The notes beneath the pieces were generated by a model, which saw only the letters and a program-made list of their open reading frames with translations, ran no database searches and was not told where the DNA came from. Position numbers and translations under genes: made by a program. A DNA stretch of 64,000 bases. Source: Azonexus fungiphilus. Its GTDB lineage: Bacteria; Pseudomonadota; Gammaproteobacteria; Burkholderiales; Rhodocyclaceae. Of the stretch, positions 1 through 10,316 are shown piece by piece (positions within the stretch are counted from its first letter, which is position 1; every line of letters starts with the position of its first letter). The stretch is from NCBI RefSeq assembly GCF_003634965.1, contig NZ_RBXP01000004.1:20387-84386 (forward strand). Reading direction: 5' to 3'.

Positions 1-555
<555 letters not shown>

Positions 556-565
556 GGAGACGACG

Positions 566-1603
566 ATGGCCCTGATTTCCCTGCGCCAGTTGCTCGACGA
601 CGCCGCCGAGCACGCTTACGGTCTACCCGCGTTCAACGTCAATAATCTCGAGCAGATCCAGGCGATCATGCAGGCCGCCGAGGCCTGCGACAGCCCGGTC
701 ATCCTGCAGGCCTCGGCCGGCGCCCGCAAGTACGCCGGCGAGCCTTTCCTGCGCAAGCTCGTCGAAGCCGCCATCGAGCAGTACCCGGAGATTCCCGTCT
801 GCCTGCATCAGGACCACGGCGCCTCGCCGGCGGTCTGCCAGCAGGCGATGCGCAGCGGCTTTTCCAGCGTGATGATGGACGGTTCGCTGGGCGAGGACGG
901 CAAGACGCCGACCAGCTATGCCTACAACGTCGCGACGACCGCCAGGGTGGTCGAGATGGCGCACGCCATCGGCGTCTCGGTCGAGGGCGAACTCGGCTGC
1001 CTGGGCTCGCTGGAAACCGGCGAGGCCGGCGAGGAGGACGGTGTCGGCGCCGCCGGCAAGCTCGACCACTCGCAACTCCTGACCGACCCCGACGAAGCCG
1101 CCGACTTCGTCGCCAGGACCGGCGTCGACGCGCTGGCCATCGCCATCGGCACCAGCCACGGCGCCTACAAGTTCACCCGCCCGCCGACCGGTGAAATCCT
1201 GGCCATCGACCGCATCAAGGCGATCCATGCGCGCATTCCCGATACCCATCTGGTCATGCATGGCTCGTCGTCGGTGCCGCAGGAATGGCTGGCGACCATC
1301 CGCCAGTACGGTGGCGCGATCAAGGAGACCTACGGCGTGCCGGTCGAGGAAATCGTCGAAGGCATCCGCCACGGCGTGCGCAAGGTGAACATCGACACCG
1401 ACATCCGCCTGGCGATGACCGGCGCGATGCGCAAGGCGATGGCCGAGAAACCGGAGGAATTCGATCCGCGCGCCTTCCTGAAAGCCGCCGTGGCCGCCGC
1501 CCGCGACCTCTGCCGGGCGCGTTTCGAAGCCTTCGGTTCGGCCGGGCGGGCCAGCCGGATCAAGCCGCTGCCACTGGCGGCGATGGCCGGACGCTACCGC
1601 TGA
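566..1603 (+). CDS. fba: Class II fructose-bisphosphate aldolase, copy 1
   Basis: A zinc-dependent enzyme interconverting fructose-1,6-bisphosphate with GAP and DHAP (and sedoheptulose-bisphosphate in a Calvin cycle). At 345 residues it has the length of the Calvin-cycle subtype. Seen: PAFNVNN near the N-terminus, the metal-binding HQDHG motif around residue 90, [28 protein letters not shown], the HGSSSVP loop and [11 protein letters not shown]. An AGGAG at 555-559 lies six bases before the ATG and fixes the start; a longer upstream reading overlaps gap and is rejected. It closely resembles the second aldolase at 2468-3532, so the window carries paralogues in two separate operons. Confidence 0.96.
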   Translation: MALISLRQLLDDAAEHAYGLPAFNVNNLEQIQAIMQAAEACDSPVILQASAGARKYAGEPFLRKLVEAAIEQYPEIPVCLHQDHGASPAVCQQAMRSGFSSVMMDGSLGEDGKTPTSYAYNVATTARVVEMAHAIGVSVEGELGCLGSLETGEAGEEDGVGAAGKLDHSQLLTDPDEAADFVARTGVDALAIAIGTSHGAYKFTRPPTGEILAIDRIKAIHARIPDTHLVMHGSSSVPQEWLATIRQYGGAIKETYGVPVEEIVEGIRHGVRKVNIDTDIRLAMTGAMRKAMAEKPEEFDPRAFLKAAVAAARDLCRARFEAFGSAGRASRIKPLPLAAMAGRYR

Positions 1604-1644
1604 CGCCGCGACTGCCGATCTCTGCACGACCTCCGGTCGTTTTG

Positions 1645-1670
1645 CGCCCCGCCCGCCGGGGCGTCTTTTT
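1645..1670 (+). terminator. Intrinsic terminator after fba copy 1
   Basis: Arms CGCCCC (1645-1650) and GGGGCG (1658-1663) enclose a seven-base loop and are followed by TCTTTTT. It lies 41 bases after the aldolase stop and before the phosphoglycolate phosphatase gene, so it probably ends or attenuates the gap-fba transcript. Confidence 0.75.
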
Positions 1671-1727
1671 GCCCGCCTGCGCTATCATCGTCCTCCGCCT
1701 GTCGCCTCCGCCGCCCAAGGAAACCGC

Positions 1728-2390
1728 ATGAAATTCCGCTCCATCACCTTCGACCTCGACGGAACCCTGCTCGACACCGTTGCCGACCTGGCCGAGGCCT
1801 GCCGGCTGATGCTCGCCGAACTCGAGGCGCCGCCACGCAGCGAAGCCGAGATCCGCCGCTTCGTCGGGCGCGGCATGGTCGTTCTCGTCGAACGCTGCCT
1901 GACCTGGACAACGCCGCCCGACGCAGCGCTGCTGGCGCGCGGCATCGCTGCCTTCCAGCGCCACTATGCGACGGTCAACGGCCGCCTGGCGCAATTTTTC
2001 CCCGGCGTGCGCGAAGGCCTCGCCGCCTGGCAGGCGACCGGCCTGCCGCTGGCCGTGGTGACCAACAAGCCGGCCGCCTTCACCGGACCGCTGCTCGAAC
2101 GCACCGGCATCGCCCATTACTTTTCCGCCGTCGTCTCCGGCGACACGACGCCCCACCGCAAACCGCATCCGGCACCGCTGCTGCACGCCTGCGCCGCCCT
2201 CGGCGTCGACCCGGCCGCCAACCTGCACATCGGCGATTCGAAACACGACATCGAAACCGCCCGCAACGCCGGCTGTGCCGTCTATTGCGTGCCCTACGGC
2301 TACAACGAGGGCGAGCCCCTGCGCGCCGCCGACTGCGACGCCCTCGTCGCCGACCTCGGCGTGGCGCTCAGGTTGGCGCACAGCGCCTGA
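1728..2390 (+). CDS. gph: Phosphoglycolate phosphatase (HAD family)
   Basis: This dephosphorylates 2-phosphoglycolate, which forms from RuBisCO oxygenation or DNA repair, in the cytosol. The 220-residue protein begins with HAD motif I, TFDLDGTLLDTVADLAEA. It has the helical cap region typical of Gph, motif II in LAVVTNKP (about residues 115-122), a motif III lysine in HRKPHPAPL and motif IV HIGDSKHDIETARNAG. CbbZ-type Gph proteins have this length and architecture. It follows gap-fba after a terminator, so it may have its own promoter or be read through. Gph specificity is inferred from family resemblance; a related HAD phosphatase activity is possible. Confidence 0.85.
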   Translation: MKFRSITFDLDGTLLDTVADLAEACRLMLAELEAPPRSEAEIRRFVGRGMVVLVERCLTWTTPPDAALLARGIAAFQRHYATVNGRLAQFFPGVREGLAAWQATGLPLAVVTNKPAAFTGPLLERTGIAHYFSAVVSGDTTPHRKPHPAPLLHACAALGVDPAANLHIGDSKHDIETARNAGCAVYCVPYGYNEGEPLRAADCDALVADLGVALRLAHSA

Positions 2391-2410
2391 GACCGGCGTC
2401 GGCAAATGAA

Positions 2411-2434
2411 AACAGCCACCCGCAGGTGGCTGTT
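2411..2434. terminator. Perfect 10-bp hairpin between convergent gph and fba
   Basis: AACAGCCACC, loop CGCA, GGTGGCTGTT. On the minus strand the 3' arm runs into TTTTCATTT, so it is best placed as a terminator for the minus-strand fba; on the plus strand there is no strong T run. A GGTCGACC repeat (2438-2445) abuts it directly. Confidence 0.75.
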
Positions 2435-2451
2435 GACGGTCGACCGTGAAA
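2433..2451. repeat. GGTCGACC palindromic element (intergenic copy a)
   Basis: Core GGTCGACC at 2438-2445 in the context TTGACGGTCGACCGTGAAA, followed by AAAGCCGAAAAACCG. It is one of the recurrent GGTCGACC elements seen throughout the window. It lies between the convergent gph and fba genes, directly against a hairpin terminator. Confidence 0.7.
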
Positions 2452-2467
2452 AAAGCCGAAAAACCGT

Positions 2468-3532
2468 TTATTTGACGATCTGGTTCAATTCGCCCCTGGC
2501 GTAACGCTCGGCCATCCGGTCCAGCGACAGCGGCTTGATCTTGCTCGCCTGGCCGGCGCAGCCGAAGGCTTCGAAGCGGGCGAGGCAGATCTTCTTGGCG
2601 GCTTCGCGGGCCGGCTTGAGGTAGTCGCGCGGGTCGAACTTGGACGGGTTCTCGAACAGGTAGCGACGGACCGCGCCGGTCATCGCCAGGCGGATGTCGG
2701 TGTCGATGTTGACCTTGCGCACGCCGTGCTTGATGCCCTTGACGATCTCCTCGACCGGCACGCCATAGGTTTCCTTCATGTCGCCGCCGAACTGGCGGAT
2801 TTCCTCGAGCAGTTCCTGCGGCACGCTGGAGGAGCCGTGCATGACCAGGTGGGTGTTCGGGATGCGAGCGTGGATCTCGGCGATGCGGTCGATGGCGAGG
2901 ATGTCGCCGGTCGGCTTCTTGGTGAACTTGTAGGCGCCGTGGCTGGTGCCGATGGCGATGGCGAGTGCGTCGCAGTTGGTCTGGCGGACGAAGTCGGCGG
3001 CCTGCTCGACGTCGGTCAGCAGCTGTTCGCGGGTCATCACGCCGTCGGCACCGTGGCCGTCTTCCTTGTCGCCCTTCATCGTTTCGAGCGAGCCGAGCAC
3101 GCCCAGTTCGCCTTCGACCGAGACGCCGATGCTGTGCGCCAGTTCGGTCACCTTGCGGGTGACTTCGACGTTGTATTCATAGCTGGCGACGGTCTTGCCG
3201 TCGGCTTCCAGCGAGCCGTCCATCATCACCGACGAGAAGCCGGACTTGATCGCGGCCATGCACACCGCCGGGCTCTGGCCGTGATCCTGGTGCATCACCA
3301 CCGGGATGTGCGGGTAGGCTTCGAGGGCGGCCAGGATCTGGTGGCGGAGGAAGGGTTCGCCGGCGTATTTGCGGGCGCCGGCCGAGGCCTGCATGATCAC
3401 CGGGGCGTCGAGCTGGCTGGCCGCTTCCATGATCGCCCAGACCTGTTCCATGTTGTTGACGTTGAAGGCGGGCAGGCCGTAGTCGTGCTCGGCGGCATGG
3501 TCGAGCAGTTGGCGCAGGGAAACGAGCGGCAT
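2468..3532 (-). CDS. fba: Class II fructose-bisphosphate aldolase, copy 2
   Basis: Same reaction as copy 1. The 354-residue protein carries the same landmarks: [17 protein letters not shown] metal site, [40 protein letters not shown] and [15 protein letters not shown]. By eye it is roughly 70 percent identical to copy 1. It is the last gene of the minus-strand series epd-pgk-(REC/GGDEF)-pyk-fba, with only 46 bases after pyk. This arrangement is a common glycolytic/Calvin block in betaproteobacteria and makes this the likely housekeeping aldolase. The transcript ends at the hairpin at 2411-2434. Confidence 0.97.
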   Translation of the reverse strand: MPLVSLRQLLDHAAEHDYGLPAFNVNNMEQVWAIMEAASQLDAPVIMQASAGARKYAGEPFLRHQILAALEAYPHIPVVMHQDHGQSPAVCMAAIKSGFSSVMMDGSLEADGKTVASYEYNVEVTRKVTELAHSIGVSVEGELGVLGSLETMKGDKEDGHGADGVMTREQLLTDVEQAADFVRQTNCDALAIAIGTSHGAYKFTKKPTGDILAIDRIAEIHARIPNTHLVMHGSSSVPQELLEEIRQFGGDMKETYGVPVEEIVKGIKHGVRKVNIDTDIRLAMTGAVRRYLFENPSKFDPRDYLKPAREAAKKICLARFEAFGCAGQASKIKPLSLDRMAERYARGELNQIVK

Positions 3533-3578
3533 GGGAACTCCTGTGTTCGGTAAGTTTCGGGGTCAGCCCGGTATTTTA

Positions 3579-5018
3579 TTACGGTTGGGTGCTCAGGTGA
3601 TCGCCGACGCGGACGATCTTCAGGGTATTGGTACCGCCGATGCTGCCGATCGGCTCGCCGATGGTGAGCACGATCAGGTCGCCGAGTTCGACCACGCCGC
3701 GTTCGATGAGCAGGCTTTCGGCCTCGGCCAGCAGTTGCTCGCGCTCGGTGTGCTGCTGCTGCATCAGCAGCGGCCGGACTTCGCGGAACAGGGCCATGCG
3801 CGACAGCGCACCGGCATCCGGCGTCAGCGCGTAGATCGGCACGCCGCAGTTGAGCCGGCTCATCCACAGCGCGGTCGAGCCGGACTGGGTGAGCGAGGCG
3901 ATGGCCTTGACCTTGAGGTGGTGCGCGGTCCAGATCGCGGCCATGGCGATCGACTGGTCGATGCGGGTGAATACGCGGTCGAGGAATTCGCGGTCGAGGG
4001 TGACCTCGCTCGAGCGTTCGGCCTCGACGCAGATGCGGGCCATCGACTCGACGGTCTCGACCGGGTACTTGCCGGCGGCGGTTTCGGCCGAGAGCATCAC
4101 CGCGTCGGTGCCGTCGAGCACGGCGTTGGCCACGTCGGAGACTTCGGCGCGGGTCGGTACCGGCGAGTGGATCATCGATTCCATCATCTGCGTCGCGGTG
4201 ATGGTCAGCTTGTTCTTGTCGCGCGCCATGCGGATCATCTTCTTCTGCAGCGCCGGCACGGCGGCGTCGCCGACCTCGACCGCGAGGTCGCCGCGGGCGA
4301 CCATGACGCCGTCGGAGGCGTCGAGGATCTCGGCCATGTTGGTGACCGCTTCGACGCGTTCGATCTTGGCGATCAGCACCGCCTCGCTGCCGGCAGCGCG
4401 CAGCAGCTGGCGCGCCATGTACATGTCGGCGGCGCTCTTGGGGAAGGAGACGGCGACGAAATCGACGCCGATCTCGGCGGCGGTCTTGATGTCGTCCATG
4501 TCCTTGGCGGTCAGCGCCGGCGCGGTCAGGCCGCCGCCCTGGCGGTTGATCCCCTTGTTGTTCGACAGCTCGCCGCCGACCAGCACGCGGGTGTGGATTT
4601 CCGTGCCGCGGACGGCGTCGACCGTCAACTTCAGGCGGCCGTCGTCGAGCAGCAGGATGTCGCCGGGGCGGACGTCCCTGGGCAGGTCCTTGTAGTCGAG
4701 GCCGACCCGCTCCTGGTTGCCGAGCTTGCAGGCGGCGTCGAGGATGAAGGTATCGCCCTGGGCGAGCGCGATCTTGTTGTTCTCGAACTTGCCGACGCGG
4801 ATCTTCGGTCCCTGCAGGTCGCCGAGGATGCCGACGACCCGGCCGTGCCTGGCGGCGGCGGCGCGGATGCCTTCGGCACGCGCCTTGTGGTCGGCGGCGC
4901 TGCCGTGCGAGAAGTTCATGCGGACGACGTCGACGCCGGCCTGGACCATGCGTTCGAGGACTTCCGGCGTCGACGACGCGGGGCCGAGGGTGGCGACGAT
5001 CTTGGTATGGCGGGTCAT
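3579..5018 (-). CDS. pyk: Pyruvate kinase
   Basis: Transfers phosphate from phosphoenolpyruvate to ADP, the last step of glycolysis. At 479 residues it is of normal length. It starts MTRHTKIVATLGPASS and shows VDVVRMNFSHG, the substrate/metal region IAKIERVEAV, the ARGDLAVEVG loop, the ATQMMESM active-site segment and a C-terminal allosteric domain (from about residue 350). It lies 18 bases after the degenerate REC-GGDEF gene and upstream of fba on the same strand, so it is operonic with pgk. Confidence 0.97.
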   Translation of the reverse strand: MTRHTKIVATLGPASSTPEVLERMVQAGVDVVRMNFSHGSAADHKARAEGIRAAAARHGRVVGILGDLQGPKIRVGKFENNKIALAQGDTFILDAACKLGNQERVGLDYKDLPRDVRPGDILLLDDGRLKLTVDAVRGTEIHTRVLVGGELSNNKGINRQGGGLTAPALTAKDMDDIKTAAEIGVDFVAVSFPKSAADMYMARQLLRAAGSEAVLIAKIERVEAVTNMAEILDASDGVMVARGDLAVEVGDAAVPALQKKMIRMARDKNKLTITATQMMESMIHSPVPTRAEVSDVANAVLDGTDAVMLSAETAAGKYPVETVESMARICVEAERSSEVTLDREFLDRVFTRIDQSIAMAAIWTAHHLKVKAIASLTQSGSTALWMSRLNCGVPIYALTPDAGALSRMALFREVRPLLMQQQHTEREQLLAEAESLLIERGVVELGDLIVLTIGEPIGSIGGTNTLKIVRVGDHLSTQP

Positions 5019-5036
5019 GGTCTTTGTCTCGTGGTT

Positions 5037-6134
5037 TTAGGCCGGGTCGGCAGGCTCGCCGGCGTGTTTGCGAAAACGTTCTTCCATCTGCGTCAGCGGC
5101 AGGCCGAAGCGGAACTGCTGTTCGAACAGGCGCAGCAGCGGCAGCACCTGCAGGCCGGCCTGGCCCAGTTGGCCGGCTTCGCTGGCCTGGCGCAGCTGGG
5201 CCTGCAGGCGGGCGAAGGGGTCGTCGGCCGGCGGGTCGCAGGCAACGACCTGGCCGCCGGGCGTCTGCCGGGCCAGCTCGAGGCGCTGCAGCGCCAGGTT
5301 GATCAGCTGGGCGGCGCTGCGGCCGCGGTCGGCGGGCAGGCTGGCGATACCGGCGCTGACGCCGAGCTGCATGCGCTGCTCGCCGATCTGGATCGATTGC
5401 TCGCCGAGCGCCCGGCAGACGCGCTGGGCGAAGGCGGTGGCGGTGGCCAGGCTGGTGCCCGGCGAGACGATCACGTAGGCCGAGGCGCCGGCGTGGCCGA
5501 TGCTGTCGTGGCGGCCGATCTTGCCGCGGACGACGCGGGCGATGCGCTCGCCGATCTCGAGCATGCTGCTTTCGCCGAAGCGCTCGCCGATGGCCTTTTC
5601 GTTCTCCAGGCCGAAGGCCAGCACGCAGGCCGGCGTCGCCTCGTCCTCGGCCATCCCGTCGCAGAGCTTGCGGCAGACCTTGGTCCGTGTCGCGAACGGC
5701 GCCGGCGGCGGGCTGCCGCCCTCGACCGGTTCGGCGATCTCGGCGGCGATGTCCCAGTTGACCAGGCGGCCGATGCGCTGGCGGATCTCGTTGCCGGCCA
5801 TGCCGCGCACGATGAAGTCGCTGACGCCGCGGCCCTTGGCCTGTTCACGGTTGGGGGCGGTTTCGTCGCGCGAGATGAGGAGGAAGAAGGGAATGTCGGC
5901 GAGCCGGCGCAGGCGGTTGTCGCGCAGCCGGGAGAGCAGCTCGTAGCCGCTCGCCCGCTCCAGGTTGATGGCCGAGACGACGGCGACGATCGAGGCGTCG
6001 AGGACCAGCGTCTGCCAGGCCGATTCGCCGTCGCTTTCCTCGCGGATCTCGAAATCGTCGCGCAGGTGCTTGACCAGCGCCGTCCTCGCGACGCGCGACG
6101 GATCGGCGATCAGGATGCGCCGCTTCTCGGTCAT
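5037..6134 (-). CDS. Degenerate response-regulator/GGDEF protein embedded in the glycolytic operon
   Basis: 365 residues. Residues 1-125 look like a receiver domain (RRILIADPSRVARTALVKHL at the N-terminus), but key residues appear lost. Where the phospho-accepting Asp should be the chain reads AVVSAINLERASG, and the usual K near the end is replaced in SDFIVRG. Residues about 150-300 resemble a GGDEF domain, yet the signature loop reads HAGASAYVIVS instead of GGDEF, so cyclase activity is unlikely. A C-terminal tail of about 60 residues has no assignment. It starts 5 bases after pgk and ends 18 bases before pyk, so it is co-transcribed with them. I infer a protein-interaction or ligand-binding regulator; the role is unknown. 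Confidence 0.75.
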   Translation of the reverse strand: MTEKRRILIADPSRVARTALVKHLRDDFEIREESDGESAWQTLVLDASIVAVVSAINLERASGYELLSRLRDNRLRRLADIPFFLLISRDETAPNREQAKGRGVSDFIVRGMAGNEIRQRIGRLVNWDIAAEIAEPVEGGSPPPAPFATRTKVCRKLCDGMAEDEATPACVLAFGLENEKAIGERFGESSMLEIGERIARVVRGKIGRHDSIGHAGASAYVIVSPGTSLATATAFAQRVCRALGEQSIQIGEQRMQLGVSAGIASLPADRGRSAAQLINLALQRLELARQTPGGQVVACDPPADDPFARLQAQLRQASEAGQLGQAGLQVLPLLRLFEQQFRFGLPLTQMEERFRKHAGEPADPA

Positions 6135-6139
6135 CGGGC

Positions 6140-7324
6140 TCAGCTCGCGGCGCGCTCTTCGAGCACGGCGATGGCCGGCAGCGTCTTGCCCTCGAGGAAT
6201 TCGAGGAAGGCACCGCCGCCGGTCGAGATGTAGCCGACATCGTCGGCGATGTGGAACTTGGCGATGGCGGCCAGGGTGTCGCCGCCGCCGGCGATCGAGA
6301 AGGCTTCCGAGTGGGCGATCGCCGAGGCCAGCATCTTGGTGCCGCCGGCGAACTGCGGCAGTTCGAAGACGCCGACCGGGCCGTTCCAGACGATGGTGCC
6401 GGCGTTGGCGACGATCTCGGCGAGCTTGACGGCGGTCTTCGGGCCGACGTCGAGGATGCGGTCGTGGGCGCCGACATCGTCGATCGAGATCTTGTTGGCG
6501 CGGGCCAGGGCCGAGACTTCGTCGGCGACGACGACGTCGGTCGGCAGTGGCACTTCGGCGCCGCGTTCCTTCATCATGTCCATGATCGCGTGCGCTTCCT
6601 TGACCAGGTCGGGCTCGGCCAGCGATTCGCCGATGCGCTTGCCGGAAGCGAGCAGGAAGGTGTTGGCGATGCCGCCACCGACGATCAGCTGGTCGACCTT
6701 GTCGGCCAGCGACTTGAGGATGGTCAGCTTGGACGACACCTTGGAACCGCCGACGATCGCCACCAGCGGCCGCTTCGGCGCGTGCAGGGCCTTGCCCAGG
6801 GCGTCGATCTCGGCGCCCATGAGCACGCCGGCGCAGGCCACCGGTGCGTACTTGGCCATGCCGTGGGTGGTCGCTTCGGCGCGGTGGGCGGTACCGAAGG
6901 CGTCATTGACGTAGATGTCGCAGAGCTTGGCCATCTTCTGGGCGAGCTCGTCGTTGTTCTTCTTCTCGCCCTTGTTGACGCGGCAGTTCTCGAGCAGGAC
7001 GACCTCGCCCGGCTTGACCTCGAAGCCGCCGTCGACCCAGTCGGCGATCAGGCGCACCGGCTGGTGCAGCATCTGGCCGAGGCGCACGGCGACCGGCATC
7101 AGGCTGTCGTCGGGATTGAGCTCGCCTTCGGTCGGCCGGCCGAGGTGCGAGGTGACCATCACTGCCGCGCCCTTCTCCAGGCAGTAGCGGATCGACGGTA
7201 GCGAGGCGCGGATGCGGGTGTCTTCGGTGATGTTGCCGGCTTCGTCCTGCGGTACGTTGAGGTCGGCGCGGATGAAAACGCGTTTGCCGGATACATCGAG
7301 GTCGGTCAGCTTGATGACGTTCAT
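6140..7324 (-). CDS. pgk: Phosphoglycerate kinase
   Basis: Interconverts 1,3-bisphosphoglycerate + ADP with 3-phosphoglycerate + ATP in the cytosol. I place the start at [17 protein letters not shown] (394 residues, the normal family length), with GGAG about five bases upstream; a reading 20 residues longer lacks support. Motifs: [14 protein letters not shown], the hinge, [10 protein letters not shown], the nucleotide loop [10 protein letters not shown] and SIAGGGDT. It sits 16 bases downstream of epd and 5 bases upstream of the REC/GGDEF gene, matching the epd-pgk-fba order known from enterobacteria. Confidence 0.97.
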   Translation of the reverse strand: MNVIKLTDLDVSGKRVFIRADLNVPQDEAGNITEDTRIRASLPSIRYCLEKGAAVMVTSHLGRPTEGELNPDDSLMPVAVRLGQMLHQPVRLIADWVDGGFEVKPGEVVLLENCRVNKGEKKNNDELAQKMAKLCDIYVNDAFGTAHRAEATTHGMAKYAPVACAGVLMGAEIDALGKALHAPKRPLVAIVGGSKVSSKLTILKSLADKVDQLIVGGGIANTFLLASGKRIGESLAEPDLVKEAHAIMDMMKERGAEVPLPTDVVVADEVSALARANKISIDDVGAHDRILDVGPKTAVKLAEIVANAGTIVWNGPVGVFELPQFAGGTKMLASAIAHSEAFSIAGGGDTLAAIAKFHIADDVGYISTGGGAFLEFLEGKTLPAIAVLEERAAS

Positions 7325-7340
7325 GGTCTTCTCCAAGGGT

Positions 7341-8402
7341 TTATTGTCGGTAATCGGTCCAGCGGCTCGCCCAGTGGCCGGCAACGTCGATCAGCCGGTT
7401 GGCGAAGCCCCACTCGTTGTCGAACCAGACGAAGAGGTTGAGCAGGTGGCCGCCGGCGGCGCGCGTCTGGCTGCCGTCGACGATCGCCGAGTGCGGGTCG
7501 TGGTTGAAATCGATCGAGGCGTGTGCCGCTTCGGAATAGGCCAGCAGCCGCGCCAGCGGGCCGGCGGCAGCGTCGCGCAGGAGGCGGTTGGCGGCGGCCG
7601 CGTCGAGCGGCCGGCGGGTGGTCAGGGTCAGGTCGATGGCCGAGACGTTCAGCGTCGGCACGCGGATCGCCTTGGCGCTGACGCGCCCGGCCAGCCCCGG
7701 CAGCAGGCGTTCGACGCCGCGCGAAAGGCCGGTCGACACCGGGATGATCGACTGCATCGCCGAGCGCGTGCGGCGCAGGTCGGCGTGGTGGTAGCCGTCG
7801 ATCAGCGGCTGGTCGTTCATCACCGAGTGCAGCGTCGTCAGCAGCACCTGCTCGAGGCCGCAGGCGCGGTCGAGCAGGTCGAGCACCGGCACCACCGCGT
7901 TGGTCGTGCACGAGCCGGCCGAGACCAGGCGCTCGCCGCCGTTCAGCGCGTCGAGGTTGACGCCGTTGACGATGGTCGCATCGACGTCGTCGGCCGAGTG
8001 GCCGGGGTGCGAGAGGAGCAGCCGGGGACAGCCGGCGGCGAGAAAACGCTCGAGTTCGGCGCGTCGACCGTAGACGCCCGAACATTCGACGAGCAGGTCG
8101 ATGCCGAGGCTGGCCCAGTCCACGGCTTCCGGCGTCTCGGCGTGGCTGACGGCGATCTCGCGGCCGCCGACGCAAAGTCGGCCGGGGGCGGTTGAAACGC
8201 TGCCGGGAAAGCGGCCGTGGGTCGAGTCGTACTCGGTCAGGTAGGCCATGCTCGCCAGGTCGGCCGGTTCGTTGATGGCGACGACGGCGAGGCGGTCGCT
8301 GACGGTCGACGCCTGCAAAGCGCGCAAAAAGCAGCGACCGATGCGGCCATAGCCGTTGATGGCGAGACGAAGGGGCGAACGGGAGCCGGGCACGCAGTCC
8401 AA
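7341..8402 (-). CDS. epd: Erythrose-4-phosphate dehydrogenase-like GAPDH paralogue
   Basis: Probably oxidises erythrose-4-phosphate to 4-phosphoerythronate for pyridoxal-phosphate synthesis. It has the Rossmann start [26 protein letters not shown] and the active-site SCTTN. It also carries several Epd-type features: [32 protein letters not shown] and [11 protein letters not shown]. The epd-pgk adjacency supports the assignment. The reading of 353 residues begins at a TTG with no clear ribosome site; a GTG three codons later or another start near LRLAINGYG is possible. A GapB-type activity on GAP cannot be excluded from sequence alone. Confidence 0.8.
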   Translation of the reverse strand: MDCVPGSRSPLRLAINGYGRIGRCFLRALQASTVSDRLAVVAINEPADLASMAYLTEYDSTHGRFPGSVSTAPGRLCVGGREIAVSHAETPEAVDWASLGIDLLVECSGVYGRRAELERFLAAGCPRLLLSHPGHSADDVDATIVNGVNLDALNGGERLVSAGSCTTNAVVPVLDLLDRACGLEQVLLTTLHSVMNDQPLIDGYHHADLRRTRSAMQSIIPVSTGLSRGVERLLPGLAGRVSAKAIRVPTLNVSAIDLTLTTRRPLDAAAANRLLRDAAAGPLARLLAYSEAAHASIDFNHDPHSAIVDGSQTRAAGGHLLNLFVWFDNEWGFANRLIDVAGHWASRWTDYRQ

Positions 8403-8600
8403 CCGGAGAAGGAGAATGTCGGGATTTTACCGCGTTGCCGCCCGAAAACCGAGGGCTGGCGGCGTTGCCGACGGCATGGTCGCCGGCAATTCCTGCCGAT
8501 TGCTGCCGCCATCCGCCGCCACAAGGCCGGAAATCGGCCGGCTGGGCGCGGGTACGCTCCTTGCATGATGGCGTCGTCGAAATTTTTCTGCGAGGACAGG

Positions 8601-9125
8601 ATGAAGATCGCCAACGATTACATGGTCACCCCGGCGGGCGCGGTCGGCAGCGGCGGCGCGGCGCAGGCCGGCGATTTCGCGGCGGCGATGGCGCAGGCCC
8701 GCGCGGCCCGGCAGGCGGCCGAGGAGAGCACCGCCAGCAGCCAGGAGAAGCAGCCGCCAACCGAGGCCGAGCGCATCGCCGCGGCGCGCGAGGCACGCGC
8801 GGCGCTGCGCCAGGAGCTGGTCGATTTCCTGGAGAAACCGCTGGAGGTTCATCTGCGCGAGGCGGTGATGAAGGAAATGGGCATCACCGAGGAGGATCTC
8901 GCGGCGATGACGCCGACCGACCGCCTGGCGGCCGAGTCGATGATTGCCCAGAAGGTGCGCGAGCGGCTGCTCGAGCGCAAGGACGACGGCGAACGGGCGG
9001 CGACGGGTGAGACCACCCTGCAGGCCGGCAGCGAGGCGATCGCCGCGCCGGCGGTCGAATTCACCGCCGACCGCCTGGCCGAGATCATGACCAACAGCAT
9101 GGCGATGGTCGGCCGCCAGGCCTGA
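8601..9125 (+). CDS. Conserved-looking hypothetical protein, 174 residues, Ala/Glu-rich
   Basis: I do not recognise the family. The start is supported by AGGACAGG immediately before ATG. The protein has no signal peptide or membrane segment. Residues about 20-70 are a low-complexity Ala/Arg/Glu stretch likely to be helical or coiled. Residues about 70-130 are a more ordered, charged region (VDFLEKPLEVHLREAVMKEM, then LAAESMIAQKVRERLLER). It stands alone on the plus strand between the divergent epd and the convergent FUSC gene. The repeat/terminator at 9130-9164 begins right after its stop. Codon use matches the neighbours, so it is probably a real gene. Confidence 0.65.
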   Translation: MKIANDYMVTPAGAVGSGGAAQAGDFAAAMAQARAARQAAEESTASSQEKQPPTEAERIAAAREARAALRQELVDFLEKPLEVHLREAVMKEMGITEEDLAAMTPTDRLAAESMIAQKVRERLLERKDDGERAATGETTLQAGSEAIAAPAVEFTADRLAEIMTNSMAMVGRQA

Positions 9126-9129
9126 AAAA

Positions 9130-9164
9130 GCCCCGGATCTTGCGGTCGACCGTGAAATCCGGGC
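9130..9164 (-). terminator. Terminator built around a GGTCGACC repeat (copy b)
   Basis: Arms GCCCCGGAT (9130-9138) and ATCCGGGC (9157-9164) enclose TTGCGGTCGACCGTGAA with core GGTCGACC at 9144-9151. On the minus strand the hairpin is followed by CTTTTT, so it can terminate the FUSC-family gene. It also belongs to the recurrent palindromic repeat family of this window. A GGCAAAAATGCC-like block follows at 9162-9173. Confidence 0.7.
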
Positions 9165-9186
9165 AAAAATGCCGGCGCTTGCCGGT

Positions 9187-10293
9187 TCAGCCGCGATCGG
9201 GCGCCGCGGCCGGTTGCCGGCGCAGCTGGTGCAAGGCCTTGTCGAGCGCCGCGCGCAGGCGCGGGCTGTGCAGGCAGATACCGCCGAGGAGACCGATGAC
9301 GGCGCCGAGCGTGGTGTCGAGAAAGCGCGCCTGCAGCAGCGGGCCGCTGTCGATCTGGCCGAGCTGCGCCGCTTCGGCAAGGAAGATGGTCAGCGGCGTG
9401 ATGAAGATCACCGCCAGCCCGTAGTGGCGCACGACCAGGATCTCGATGGTGAAGGCCAGCAGCATCAGCAGCAAGGAAATGCGCCACGGATCGAGCGGCA
9501 GCATCAGCAGCGTCCAGGTCAGCAACAGCCCGACGGCGGTGCCGAGAATCCGGTGCACCTGTTTGCGCCAGACGGCGCGCAGGCTCATTCCCTGGATCAC
9601 CGCCAGGCAGCTGACCGGCACCCAGTAAGGGCGTTCGAGTGCGAGCAGCTGGGCGGCAGCGAGCGCAAGCGCGACGAACAGCCCGATCAGGACGCTGTCG
9701 ACGAGGATGCAGGCGAAGTCCGCCGGCACCGGTGTCGGGTTCGCCGGTGCTGCTTGCCGGCGCAGGCTGTGGATGGCGTGGGCGAAGGCGATCAGGCAGC
9801 CGAGCAGGCTGCCGAGCGTGATCAGGCCGACGAACAGCGGCACTTGCAGCAGGTCGATCGGGGCGTAGGCGCCGATCGCCGCGGCCATCACGAAAAACAG
9901 GCTGCCCGGAGGACCGATCCGGTAGAAGCGGCAGATCATCGTCACCAGGACGGTCAGCCCGCCGAGCAACGGCACCAGCAGGACAGGCAGGAAGTGCGCC
10001 GCCAGGCCGAAGGCGTAGCAGGCGCTGAGGCCGAAACTGCAGGCCATCAGTTGCAGCATCCGGTGCGCCAGCGCGCTGTCCGGCGCATACAGGAAGACCA
10101 GGCCGCCGAGCGAGGCCGTCAGCCCGTAATCCATGCGCCCGAACCAGGCGCCGATGAACAGTGGCAGGCCGCTGGCCAGTGCCGCACATAAAGGCATCGG
10201 CCAACGCCGGTCGCTCGGCGCGATGGCGCCGAGGTCGCGGAGTTCGGCCTGGACCCGGTGACCAATCCGCTGCCAGCGTTGTCGGTTGTGCAT
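9187..10293 (-). CDS. FUSC-family inner-membrane protein (aromatic acid exporter-like)
   Basis: A 368-residue polytopic membrane protein. About six hydrophobic segments lie in the N-terminal half (residues 28-170), and a second membrane block (about 190-345) contains VDSVLIGLFVALALAAAQLL and LGTAVGLLLTWTLLM. The two-block layout and the motif ERPYWVPVSCLAVIQG (about 235-250) with TAVG downstream are typical of FUSC/YccS/AaeB-like exporters. It is shorter than the roughly 650-700-residue YccS/AaeB proteins, as single-unit FUSC proteins are. It is transcribed apart from the upstream gap by the terminator at 10317-10343. The substrate is unknown. Confidence 0.75.
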   Translation of the reverse strand: MHNRQRWQRIGHRVQAELRDLGAIAPSDRRWPMPLCAALASGLPLFIGAWFGRMDYGLTASLGGLVFLYAPDSALAHRMLQLMACSFGLSACYAFGLAAHFLPVLLVPLLGGLTVLVTMICRFYRIGPPGSLFFVMAAAIGAYAPIDLLQVPLFVGLITLGSLLGCLIAFAHAIHSLRRQAAPANPTPVPADFACILVDSVLIGLFVALALAAAQLLALERPYWVPVSCLAVIQGMSLRAVWRKQVHRILGTAVGLLLTWTLLMLPLDPWRISLLLMLLAFTIEILVVRHYGLAVIFITPLTIFLAEAAQLGQIDSGPLLQARFLDTTLGAVIGLLGGICLHSPRLRAALDKALHQLRRQPAAAPDRG

Positions 10294-10316
10294 GCTCGAT
10301 CCGTCTGCGTTAACGT

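Noticed and set aside
3531..6233. A 900-codon plus-strand open frame antisense to pyk and the REC-GGDEF gene
   Set aside because: It is a high-GC shadow frame; the minus strand encodes clear proteins with motifs, while this translation is low-complexity Asp/Gly/Val/Arg.
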